From an uncultured Elusimicrobia bacterium (GTDB taxonomy: Bacteria; Elusimicrobiota; Endomicrobiia; Endomicrobiales; Endomicrobiaceae), in assembly GCA_937916125.1 (NCBI GenBank), contig CALGGE010000073.1, forward strand, positions 1 through 12,646: 12,646 nucleotides of DNA, in the 5' to 3' direction. Shown here one piece after another: positions 6,206 to 12,646 of this stretch (position 1 is its first letter; each line of letters opens with the position of its first letter). The notes under the pieces are model-generated. The model was given only the letters and a program-made list of their open reading frames with translations. It was not told where the DNA came from and searched no databases. The position numbers and the translations under genes are program-made.

Positions 6206-6862
6206 TTACAATTCAATTACATCAACATTTTTAGGTGCGACAAATTTAAAAATATCGTTAGAAAAATTGTTGTTTGTTTTATAATTATTTATTTCTATAT
6301 CAACTTTAAAATTCCCGTTATCAAAAGAACTTGCCGTAACAAGATATGTTGATTTGTTTATTGTAATAAGCATACTCCAATTTTCTTTTTTATCTTTCGG
6401 AGTTATCAAAAAAGAATAGACCACTTCGGTTTCATCTTGCAATTTAATATTGTAATCTTTTTTTAACAACTTAAAATTTTTGGAAAACTTAAAAACCGAT
6501 GTCAGCATAACATCGTTTTCCACGACGTTTTTCCATTTTTCAACTATCGCCTGTCTGTTTGAAGGGACATAAGTGGTTATTGTTTTACCGTCAATATAAA
6601 CATACTGTCTTTCGGGAGAAACCTGAATTAGACTGACATAATCCTGTTTTTTATGTTTAAAAACCCCTTCCGATTTTGTTTGTTCGCCCGTAGAAATATA
6701 TGTTACCGTTTGAGAATAATTAGCCTGCATATCTTTAACGGAAGAATTCTTCTTCTCTATGTTTGACAATATCGTATCAATATCGGCAGCGACGCAAAAA
6801 GATACGGTCGTAAAAACAAAAAATGTTATCAATGTAAGAAAAAACAAAATATTTTTACGCAT
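6206..6862 (-). CDS. lolA: outer-membrane lipoprotein carrier protein LolA
   Basis: LolA is a soluble periplasmic chaperone that carries lipoproteins from the LolCDE transporter to the outer membrane. The 218-aa product has a clear Sec signal peptide (MRKN, hydrophobic core about 5-22, probable cleavage after VAA at 26). The mature part follows the LolA pattern: amphipathic MQANYSQTV (46-54), EGVFKH (65-70), YIDGKTITTYVPSNRQA (89-105) and the C-terminal SNDIFKFVAPKNVDVIEL. The cysteine at 23 is not in a lipobox (phenylalanine precedes it), so the protein should be soluble. The ATG at 6862 overlaps the last codons of ftsK by 8 bases. An ftsK-lolA pair is also common in Alphaproteobacteria. Its presence implies an outer membrane. 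Confidence 0.85.
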   Translation of the reverse strand: MRKNILFFLTLITFFVFTTVSFCVAADIDTILSNIEKKNSSVKDMQANYSQTVTYISTGEQTKSEGVFKHKKQDYVSLIQVSPERQYVYIDGKTITTYVPSNRQAIVEKWKNVVENDVMLTSVFKFSKNFKLLKKDYNIKLQDETEVVYSFLITPKDKKENWSMLITINKSTYLVTASSFDNGNFKVDIEINNYKTNNNFSNDIFKFVAPKNVDVIEL

Positions 6863-9173
6863 TTATTCTTAAATAATCCTCAATTAAATTATAGTTTATT
6901 TCCCATCTGTTTGTTCCTTCCGGTTTATGAATAAAGCCTCTCATTTCAAGAACACTCAAAATATTTGTGGCTCTTGCGGAACCGCCGAACTGAGCTTTTA
7001 ACAAATCCTGAGAAACTCTTCTTCTTTCAAGAACAAGTTTCAATGCCGGAATAAGATCTTTTTCCGCTTTATCGGTAGCGGTTGCCGCGGCATTTTGGCT
7101 GACTTCGTTAACAAACGGTTCGTAATATTTAGGAAAATTCTGATCGGAAATAAATTTAACTATCTGCTCGATTTCTTTCGTTGAAACAAATGCTCCCTGC
7201 AAACGAACGGGACGCGGTTCTGACGGAGGAAGGAGCAGCATATCTCCCTTACCTATCAAATTTTCCGCTCCGACGGAATCCAAAATAACTTTAGAGTCTA
7301 TAGCAGATGTAGTCTGAAACGACATTCTTGCGGGAAAGTTCGCTTTTATCGTTCCGGTAATAACATTTATCGACGGTCTCTGTGTGGCGAGAACAAGATG
7401 TATGCCTACGGCTCTTGCCATCTGTGCAAGCCTCTGAATGGAATCTTCTATTTCTTTTGAAGCAACCATCATTAAGTCTGCCAACTCATCTATAATAACG
7501 ACTATAAAATAATCTTTTTCTTTCCCCTGTTCCAGCATCTTGGCATTATATTCACCGATATTTCTTACCATTACGCTTGCATATTTATCATATCTCTGTT
7601 CCATCACGGTTACAAGCTTTTTCAGTGCAGCGGAAGCCTCATTGGCTCTTGTAATAACGGCGGCATCTTCCGCAATACAGCACGGATTATACAAATGAGG
7701 GATATCTTTGTAAGCGGTCATTTCAACTCTTTTGGGATCTACAAGAATGAACTTCACTTCATCGGGACGAGCTTTGAAAAGAATCGATAAAATAATGTTA
7801 TGCACACCGACGCTTTTTCCAGAACCCGTCGAACCGGCAATTAATAAGTGAGGCATTTTTGCAAGGTCGGAAATATAGCCTTTACCGTCGGTAGTTGTTC
7901 CGACAGCAAGCGACAATAAAGATTTTGAATTATGAAATTCGTCCGTATCAAGAATATCTTTCAAGCTTACAAGAGAAGCTTTAGGATTTGGAATTTCTAT
8001 ACCGACTGCGGATTTCTCGGGGATAGGCTCTATTCTTATTGCGGCGGATTTCATCGCCAAAGAAATGTTGTCCGATATATTCATTACCGACTGAATTTTT
8101 ACGCCGGGAGCAAGAATAATATCATACCTTGTGATAACGGGACCCGGAATGATATCTTTAACTACGGCTTTTATTTTAAAATCTTCCAATGTTTTCTTTA
8201 ATCTTTCGGCTCTGTCCTGCAATTCGTCTTCGTTAAGCTGTTCATTCAATCCGCCGTCTCTCAACAGACTGACGGGCGGCAAAACATACTTGAAAGACGA
8301 CGTGTCTATCTTTTCAAAATCATTGTTCGAAGAATTTTCTTTTAAAATATTTTCTTCGGGCTTTTCGTCATCGCCGTTATTTTCGTTTCGCAAGCTTTCC
8401 GGTTCTTCCCGACGTCTCAACTCTTCGTTTCGTTTCGTTTCTTCTTTTTCCCGAGCCTGCTTTAACTGTTCTTTTACAAAATCTCCGCTATCTTCTTTAT
8501 CCTGTTTGCTGTCGATAATTCTCGGCTTTTCACCGGTACCGAAAGGTTCTTCTTCCTGTTTGAATTTTTTATCTTCTTTCTGACTTCTGTTATTTATAAT
8601 TGTAGCTTTTTCCTGTTTTTGAGTTTTCTTATATTCATACCATTGTTTTATATCGTCAATAATACCCTTAACAAAATTTTTTATCAATCCCAACAGAGAG
8701 ATTCTAAAAAAGTATGACAAAACAAATATTAAAGCCAGAAATACCGCAATTATCGAAAAATTCCCGAAAAAGTCTGAAAAGAAGTTTGCAAAAACATTTC
8801 CTATCCATCCGCCGTCAAGAGACACATCAAAAGAAACATCAGCCAAAGAACATAATACGGAACCCAGTACAACGGAAGATAATGCAAGTATCGTATCAAC
8901 TCTGTTTCTCAACATTGTCGATGTTACGCAATAAACGGTTCCGAACCAAAACAAAATAAACGGCACCATATATGCCGCCATACCGAAGACCTGAATTAAA
9001 AGGTTAGATATTGCCTGCCCGGCACGACCGGCATTGTCTGCCGACACAAAAGAATATGCGACAAAAAAAGCCGCCGCACAAAACAAAATACCGGTTAAAA
9101 TTCTTTTGCCTTTATTATCTTCTTTATTTTGTTTGCTCTTTGCTTTTTTAGTTTTGATTTTTGCTTTTGCCAT
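6855..9173 (-). CDS. ftsK: DNA translocase FtsK/SpoIIIE
   Basis: FtsK is a septum-anchored hexameric ATPase that pumps DNA, clears the closing septum and activates Xer recombination at dif. Counting from the ATG at 9173 (772 aa), four transmembrane segments lie at about 25-44, 59-84, 93-111 and 138-161. A charged, low-complexity linker (about 180-290) is followed by the alpha domain and the motor, with Walker A GSTGSGKS (447-454) and Walker B VVIIDELAD (558-566). The winged-helix gamma domain at the C-terminus (about 707-769: RRVSQDLLKAQFGGSARA) would read KOPS-like polarity sequences. The linker is short compared with E. coli FtsK and nearer to SpoIIIE length. I see no Shine-Dalgarno before the ATG. 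A TTG at 9191 would add six residues and overlap the -10 box, so I reject it. Confidence 0.96.
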   Translation of the reverse strand: MAKAKIKTKKAKSKQNKEDNKGKRILTGILFCAAAFFVAYSFVSADNAGRAGQAISNLLIQVFGMAAYMVPFILFWFGTVYCVTSTMLRNRVDTILALSSVVLGSVLCSLADVSFDVSLDGGWIGNVFANFFSDFFGNFSIIAVFLALIFVLSYFFRISLLGLIKNFVKGIIDDIKQWYEYKKTQKQEKATIINNRSQKEDKKFKQEEEPFGTGEKPRIIDSKQDKEDSGDFVKEQLKQAREKEETKRNEELRRREEPESLRNENNGDDEKPEENILKENSSNNDFEKIDTSSFKYVLPPVSLLRDGGLNEQLNEDELQDRAERLKKTLEDFKIKAVVKDIIPGPVITRYDIILAPGVKIQSVMNISDNISLAMKSAAIRIEPIPEKSAVGIEIPNPKASLVSLKDILDTDEFHNSKSLLSLAVGTTTDGKGYISDLAKMPHLLIAGSTGSGKSVGVHNIILSILFKARPDEVKFILVDPKRVEMTAYKDIPHLYNPCCIAEDAAVITRANEASAALKKLVTVMEQRYDKYASVMVRNIGEYNAKMLEQGKEKDYFIVVIIDELADLMMVASKEIEDSIQRLAQMARAVGIHLVLATQRPSINVITGTIKANFPARMSFQTTSAIDSKVILDSVGAENLIGKGDMLLLPPSEPRPVRLQGAFVSTKEIEQIVKFISDQNFPKYYEPFVNEVSQNAAATATDKAEKDLIPALKLVLERRRVSQDLLKAQFGGSARATNILSVLEMRGFIHKPEGTNRWEINYNLIEDYLRINA

Positions 9174-9182
9174 AATTATGTT

Positions 9183-9211
9183 ATTATACAAAAAAAAATT
9201 GTCTTAAGCAA
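9183..9211 (-). promoter_or_regulatory. promoter for ftsK, implying a nearly leaderless mRNA
   Basis: On the minus strand TTGCTT (9211-9206) is followed after exactly 17 bases by a perfect TATAAT (9188-9183). The expected start, about 7 bases beyond the -10, falls near 9176, only 2-4 bases before the ftsK ATG at 9173. This agrees with the absence of any Shine-Dalgarno before that ATG. The -35 box overlaps the stop codon of the helicase-nuclease gene. Supported by sequence match and spacing only. Confidence 0.5.
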
Positions 9212-9235
9212 TAAAATTGCGGAGCAATTTTTTTT
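9190..9235 (-). terminator. possible A/T-rich terminator between the helicase-nuclease gene and ftsK
   Basis: On the minus strand AAAAAAAATTG (9235-9225) is complementary to CAATTTTTTTT within 9201-9190, and a compact 8-bp hairpin AAAATTGC-TCC-GCAATTTT (9231-9213) lies inside. A run of nine T's follows (9198-9190). The stem is almost all A-U and overlaps the last codons of the upstream gene, so it would be weak. The T run also forms most of the ftsK promoter spacer. Confidence 0.3.
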
Positions 9236-12179
9236 CGGTTTCTATGACGAAGCATTTTATTTCAGTATCGGGGTAAAGTTCCTCTATAACGGAACGATAG
9301 TTTTGAAGCTGTTTTGTTATATATTCCTTGTCGTATATTGAAGTTTTGTAATCAATTATATCAACTTCGTTTTCTTTTATAACAAGTTTATCAAGCCTTA
9401 CCGTATTGCCGTATCCGTCAACAAATTCTTTCTCGTTAAAAATCCTGTTTTTCTTATCGAAAAACTTCGCTATATCCGGTTTGGACAACAAATCATTAAG
9501 TGTTTTCCTTAAATCTTCGCTATCCTGTTCCGAATAAACAAGCATTGTTCCTTTAACCGCATTATTTATAACTTCTTCAAAAGACTCTTTATCAAAACTT
9601 TCTATTAAAGACAACGCATAATGTACCGTCAACCCTTTGATAAGAATATCTTTGTTCTTTCCTCCGTAAATTTCTACCGCACTGTCGCAAATCAAATCGG
9701 TAATATCGTCAGGCTGCGTTGCAATTATTTCCATATCCGAAGATTCCGTTTCTTCTTTTTTTATTTCGTCATAAACCTGTTTATGTCCCAAAATTCCGTT
9801 TTCTTTAGGAACAAAAACATCCATAAAATCTCTTTCTTCTTCTTTGGAAACGGCTTTCATAATGATAAATCCGTAAAATTCATAAACGGCTCTTGTAGTT
9901 GCAACGTATAAAGTATTAAGTTCGTCAGATAAACTCTTAAAATATTTTTTATAATAAATATCATTTAACGTGTCTGAATAAGCCGTTAAATCTTTATTCA
10001 GTCTGACAAAAGAAACTTTACCGTCTTTTTCCGAAAGGAAAGGACTGTCGGCACTTATACTACCGATTGAAAAATACGGCATTATAACGACATTGAATTG
10101 CAGACCTTTTGCTTTATGAACGCTCATCACTTTTACGGCATTTTCCGACGAAACTTTTATAAAAAACTTTTCGTTCTTTTGGTTTATTTGCCCGTCCGTA
10201 AAATAGTCCGTAAAATTTTGCAATCCCTGTTGTTTAGTCTCAAAATCGCTTATCACTTCCAAAAACCTTAATATTACGTTACTTTGTTTCGGGAAATTTT
10301 CCAGAACTTTAAACCTGGCAATTACTGCAATTGTAAGTTCGTAAACGGCAATAAATCCCGCGGATTTAAAAAATTCTTCAATATAATCTTTCCATATTTG
10401 AGTATAGGCTTTTCTGAACTTTATATAGAGGACATTATTTCCGCCGCTTTCGAAAGAATTCTCACAAAGAAAATCCAAAACTTCCCGTCTGTCAAGCCCG
10501 GTCCGTTTTAAAAATATGTCGCTCGTTATAAAAGCCGCAAAAGCTATATTATCCATGGGAACATTTAAAAATTGAAGTATTGAAAAAAGTTCCTTTACGA
10601 TATTAGCATTTACGATATTCAAAGTTTTGAAAGATTCTATATTTATATTTTTTTCAAGAAGCCACTTGCCTATTTTTTCAACATCTTTATTTTCCCGACA
10701 TAAAACGGTAATATCTTTATAAGAAAATCTTTTGGTCAAATCTTCTATCGTTTTATAAAGATACTCTTTTATTTTATCTTCAATAACCGCATTATCTTCT
10801 TTTGTCGAATATTCATAACGTGAGATTTCAACATATCCTTTATTTTTTTTATCCTCGCAAACATTCTGTCCGGACGATTCAAAAACATCGGCAAGTTCTT
10901 TACAATAGTTATCGACATTTCTTATTTTTCTTACGGTAACAATATGATTTATAAGATTTTCTATATTCCGCGAACAAAATACGGAATTATTAAAATCAAC
11001 TATTGCCTGACAACTTCTGTAATTTGTCGTAAGTGTAAATTTTTTCGGCGAATAACCGGCAAATTCGGTTAAAGGTAAATCGAATATTCGAAAATCACTT
11101 CCTCTGAATCCGTAAATAGCCTGTTTCTTATCGCCGACATAGAAGAACGAACCGTTCTGTGACAAATTTTCTTCTACGATCAGTTTTAAAGTTTCCCATT
11201 GAATATTATTGGTATCCTGAAACTCGTCAACAAGAAAATCTTTAAAATTGTTTGACAGTCTGTAATAAATTTCCGGAAGCAAATCACTTTGAAATATTTT
11301 TAAAATTTTTCTGTTTATATCCTGTAAGAACAAAATCGAATCTTTTTGAGATCTTTTATCAAATTCATCGACGATATAATTAAATATTCGCAAATAAGTA
11401 TCATAATAATGAAATGCTCTGTACTCAAAAAAATTTTTCATTACCTTTTTGATTTCATAAAAAAGTTCATTTAATTTTTCGCTTTGCGGACTTTTTTGGT
11501 TATAATGAGGTTCTTCTTTTTTAAAATAATCAGACATATCGCGTGCCGGTCGAAACAGATAATTATCTTCCTTTTTTATTTTTTCTATCGCGTCTCTTAA
11601 ATTTTTATGAAGACCGTTAAATTCTTTTATTTCGGACATCTCGGCACAAAGTTTGTTAAATTCGGCAGAAAGTATACTAAGCACTTTATTATACCTGCTT
11701 CCGTCATCAAGAAACAATTTCTGTTTAGGAATTTCTTTACCGTAAAAATCTTTAAAATTTTTTGATATAAAATTTTTTATATTCCAACTTGAATTACTAT
11801 CCACGACAAACTGATCAAAGAAACAATTCAACAGTTCTTCAACATCTTTACTTACAAAAACTTCATCGAGAAAAGAATCTATTGCGTAATCTATATATTC
11901 GTCATAAGAATCAAGTATCTTATAATCCGGAGAGATTCCCAACTTCAACGCACAGGCTTTTATTATAAGATTAATAAAACTGTCCGTCGTTCTGACATTA
12001 AATTTGTCGTAGTTCAATATCAAATTATTTATTGCAATAACGGCATTTTGTGAAATTTTATTTTTTGGAAGTTTTATATCGGAGGTAAGATTTTTTGTAT
12101 CGCAGTTTAAAGCTATTTTTTTCAAACTGTCTATTATTCTTTCTTTCATCTGAACCATAGCTTTATTTGTAAATGTTAA
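9204..12179 (-). CDS. UvrD/AddA-family helicase-nuclease, N-terminus missing
   Basis: This is an SF1A helicase fused to a RecB-type nuclease, as in AddA or RecB, which process double-strand breaks for recombination. Counting from the methionine codon at 12158 (984 aa to the stop), it shows motif II DEFQDT (311-316), III GDKKQAIYGFRGSD (342-355), IV NYRS (379-382), V VMSVHKAKGLQF (677-688) and VI YVATTRA (751-757). The PD-(D/E)XK nuclease is intact: H846, D923 (RLDKL), D936-Y-K938 and QLQNY (950-954). That methionine is not the true start: upstream the frame continues as LTFTNKA, the canonical motif Ia, up to about 12179. The Q motif and Walker A, about 40 residues further on, are absent because the sequence changes there into unrelated DNA. 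No AddB/RecC partner is visible. Truncation by chimera explains this better than a mutant gene. Confidence 0.88.
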   Translation of the reverse strand, partial: LTFTNKAMVQMKERIIDSLKKIALNCDTKNLTSDIKLPKNKISQNAVIAINNLILNYDKFNVRTTDSFINLIIKACALKLGISPDYKILDSYDEYIDYAIDSFLDEVFVSKDVEELLNCFFDQFVVDSNSSWNIKNFISKNFKDFYGKEIPKQKLFLDDGSRYNKVLSILSAEFNKLCAEMSEIKEFNGLHKNLRDAIEKIKKEDNYLFRPARDMSDYFKKEEPHYNQKSPQSEKLNELFYEIKKVMKNFFEYRAFHYYDTYLRIFNYIVDEFDKRSQKDSILFLQDINRKILKIFQSDLLPEIYYRLSNNFKDFLVDEFQDTNNIQWETLKLIVEENLSQNGSFFYVGDKKQAIYGFRGSDFRIFDLPLTEFAGYSPKKFTLTTNYRSCQAIVDFNNSVFCSRNIENLINHIVTVRKIRNVDNYCKELADVFESSGQNVCEDKKNKGYVEISRYEYSTKEDNAVIEDKIKEYLYKTIEDLTKRFSYKDITVLCRENKDVEKIGKWLLEKNINIESFKTLNIVNANIVKELFSILQFLNVPMDNIAFAAFITSDIFLKRTGLDRREVLDFLCENSFESGGNNVLYIKFRKAYTQIWKDYIEEFFKSAGFIAVYELTIAVIARFKVLENFPKQSNVILRFLEVISDFETKQQGLQNFTDYFTDGQINQKNEKFFIKVSSENAVKVMSVHKAKGLQFNVVIMPYFSIGSISADSPFLSEKDGKVSFVRLNKDLTAYSDTLNDIYYKKYFKSLSDELNTLYVATTRAVYEFYGFIIMKAVSKEEERDFMDVFVPKENGILGHKQVYDEIKKEETESSDMEIIATQPDDITDLICDSAVEIYGGKNKDILIKGLTVHYALSLIESFDKESFEEVINNAVKGTMLVYSEQDSEDLRKTLNDLLSKPDIAKFFDKKNRIFNEKEFVDGYGNTVRLDKLVIKENEVDIIDYKTSIYDKEYITKQLQNYRSVIEELYPDTEIKCFVIETEKKLLRNFIA
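12160..12179. other. chimeric junction 1: helicase gene to foreign XerD fragment
   Basis: The same bases encode conserved motifs of two unrelated genes on opposite strands: minus-strand LTFTNKA (helicase motif Ia) and plus-strand LFVNVNG (the segment before RLTRQGFW in XerD). To the left only the helicase is coherent, to the right only XerD. A shared word of about 17-20 bases is where an assembler or an amplification artefact would switch templates. Confidence 0.75.
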
Positions 12180-12375
12180 TGGTAAAAGATTAACAAGACA
12201 AGGTTTCTGGAAAATAGTTAAATATTATAAAGAACAAGCTCATATTACTAAAGACATTACACCACATGTTTTAAGACATTCATTTGCAACACATTTATTA
12301 CAAAATGGAGCAGATTTAAAAGCAATTCAAACAATGCTTGGACATTCAGATATATCTTCAACACAAGTATATATG
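12163..12375 (+). CDS. fragment of a second XerD-like tyrosine recombinase (foreign, both ends missing)
   Basis: The plus-strand frame reads LFVNVNGKRLTRQGFW, then PHVLRHSFATHLL, GADLKAIQTMLGHSDIS and STQVYM. This is the catalytic C-terminal half of a Xer recombinase: H and R of HxLRH, the H of GHS, and Y of QVYM are all present. The N-terminal half with the first catalytic arginine is missing on the left, and the last 20 or so residues are replaced on the right. Past 12375 the frame becomes a Gln/His-rich string ending at a TAA (12469-12471), which is not XerD. RLTRQGFW and the A-ending codons (AGA, ACA, GGA) resemble Firmicutes and differ from the xerD at 1703-2572. Confidence 0.7.
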
Positions 12376-12380
12376 CAATT
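12367..12380. other. chimeric junction 2: XerD fragment to Thr/Ala-rich protein fragment
   Basis: XerD similarity stops within a few codons after the active-site tyrosine (QVYM) at the word GTATATATGCA. A different plus-strand frame, offset by one base, then takes over as a coherent protein. An intact XerD would continue about 20 residues beyond the tyrosine. Confidence 0.6.
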
Positions 12381-12646
12381 CCAACGGGAGCAGCAGCTGG
12401 AACATTTAAGGGATATACAACAAGTGCACCAAGTACAACAGCACAAACACCAAGTACAACAGCACCAGTAATTAGTGCAGATACAAATTACTATATGTGG
12501 TTTAATAGAAATACATACAATGTGGTAGCAAGTAAACCAACAAATGGAACAGTAAAGATTGAAACAGTAACAAAAACAGGAAATACTGTAACGGCATCAT
12601 CAGCAGCTGCGACACTAACAGTAAAATATGGAGATACAGTAAAAGC
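12369..12646 (+). CDS. fragment of a Thr/Ala/Val-rich repetitive (probably surface) protein
   Basis: The frame beginning at 12369 reads IYAIPTGAAAGTFKGYTTSA, then two copies of PSTTA, and continues as a Thr/Val-rich beta-type sequence (YYMWFNRNTY, GTVKIETVTKTG, TLTVKYGDTVKA) to the window edge without a stop. A 15-base direct repeat, CCAAGTACAACAGCA, occurs at 12429-12443 and 12450-12464. The composition suggests a cell-surface or adhesin repeat protein of a low-GC bacterium; I recognise no specific family. It has neither start nor end here and almost exclusively uses A-ending Thr/Ala/Gly codons, unlike the genes to the left. Confidence 0.55.
   Translation, partial: MYAIPTGAAAGTFKGYTTSAPSTTAQTPSTTAPVISADTNYYMWFNRNTYNVVASKPTNGTVKIETVTKTGNTVTASSAAATLTVKYGDTVK

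Noticed and set aside
6788..6800. Lipobox in LolA (cysteine at residue 23)
   Set aside because: Phenylalanine precedes the cysteine, which is not accepted by lipoprotein signal peptidase, and a normal VAA cleavage site follows.
8131..8583. Long plus-strand open frame opposite ftsK
   Set aside because: It mirrors the Lys/Glu-rich linker of FtsK, giving a Ser/Phe-rich translation with no recognisable motif; the minus-strand FtsK reading is certain.
9213..9231. Plus-strand terminator AAAATTGC-GGA-GCAATTTT with a T run
   Set aside because: No plus-strand gene approaches it; it is the complement of the last helicase codons and matters, if at all, on the minus strand.
12163..12471. A second Xer recombinase next to a repair helicase, suggesting an integrative element or defence island
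   Set aside because: The fragment lacks both ends, meets the helicase inside a motif shared by both genes, and has foreign codon use; chimera is the simpler explanation.
1..12646. tRNA, rRNA or CRISPR arrays
   Set aside because: Reading both strands I found no tRNA-like cloverleaf, rRNA core motif or regularly spaced direct repeats.

Overview
The window is AT-rich (roughly one third G+C by eye) and holds a compact block of bacterial housekeeping genes, all on the minus strand, so transcription runs from right to left. In transcription order these are an AddA/RecB-type helicase-nuclease (5' end missing), ftsK, lolA, a rodZ-like gene, rimO, pgsA, a metallo-beta-lactamase-fold hydrolase, xerD, and an FMN riboswitch followed by ribD. 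LolA (the periplasmic lipoprotein carrier) points to a diderm bacterium. The ftsK-lolA-rodZ-rimO-pgsA order and the codon use would fit a gut Elusimicrobiota/Endomicrobium-like genome, but that assignment is inference and of low confidence.

Left edge (1-330): no complete gene. A 165-bp element at 69-233 has perfect 13-bp terminal inverted repeats and is an imperfect palindrome along its whole length, so it looks like a MITE. Bases 1-88 can be read as the last codons of an unknown plus-strand protein. Next comes ribD (331-1422), controlled by an FMN riboswitch (1490-1638). Its expression platform can be read directly: a hairpin at 1434-1461 hides the Shine-Dalgarno sequence of ribD, and the 5' strand of the aptamer is complementary to one arm of that hairpin. 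This is the logic of a translational OFF switch.

Centre (1703-9173): xerD, an MBL-fold hydrolase, pgsA, rimO, rodZ, lolA and ftsK lie close together or overlap (8 bp ftsK/lolA, about 4 bp rodZ/rimO, 4 bp gap pgsA/MBL) and probably form an operon. It combines chromosome segregation and dimer resolution (FtsK, XerD) with envelope functions (LolA, RodZ, PgsA) and ribosome modification (RimO). A consensus -10 box lies so close to the ftsK start that the transcript would be leaderless or nearly so.

Right edge (9204-12646): the helicase-nuclease frame runs intact from its stop codon up to motif Ia at about 12179. There the sequence changes abruptly into a plus-strand fragment of a second, unrelated XerD-like recombinase (about 12163-12375), and then into a fragment of a Thr/Ala-rich repetitive protein (about 12369-12646). 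Both changes fall on short shared words and break coding frames. The last 470 bases or so are therefore best read as assembly or amplification chimera, not as real genomic context. No complete new biological system is visible. The most informative items are the switch architecture at ribD, the MITE-like element, the probably leaderless ftsK, a 22-codon small frame before xerD, and the chimeric end.
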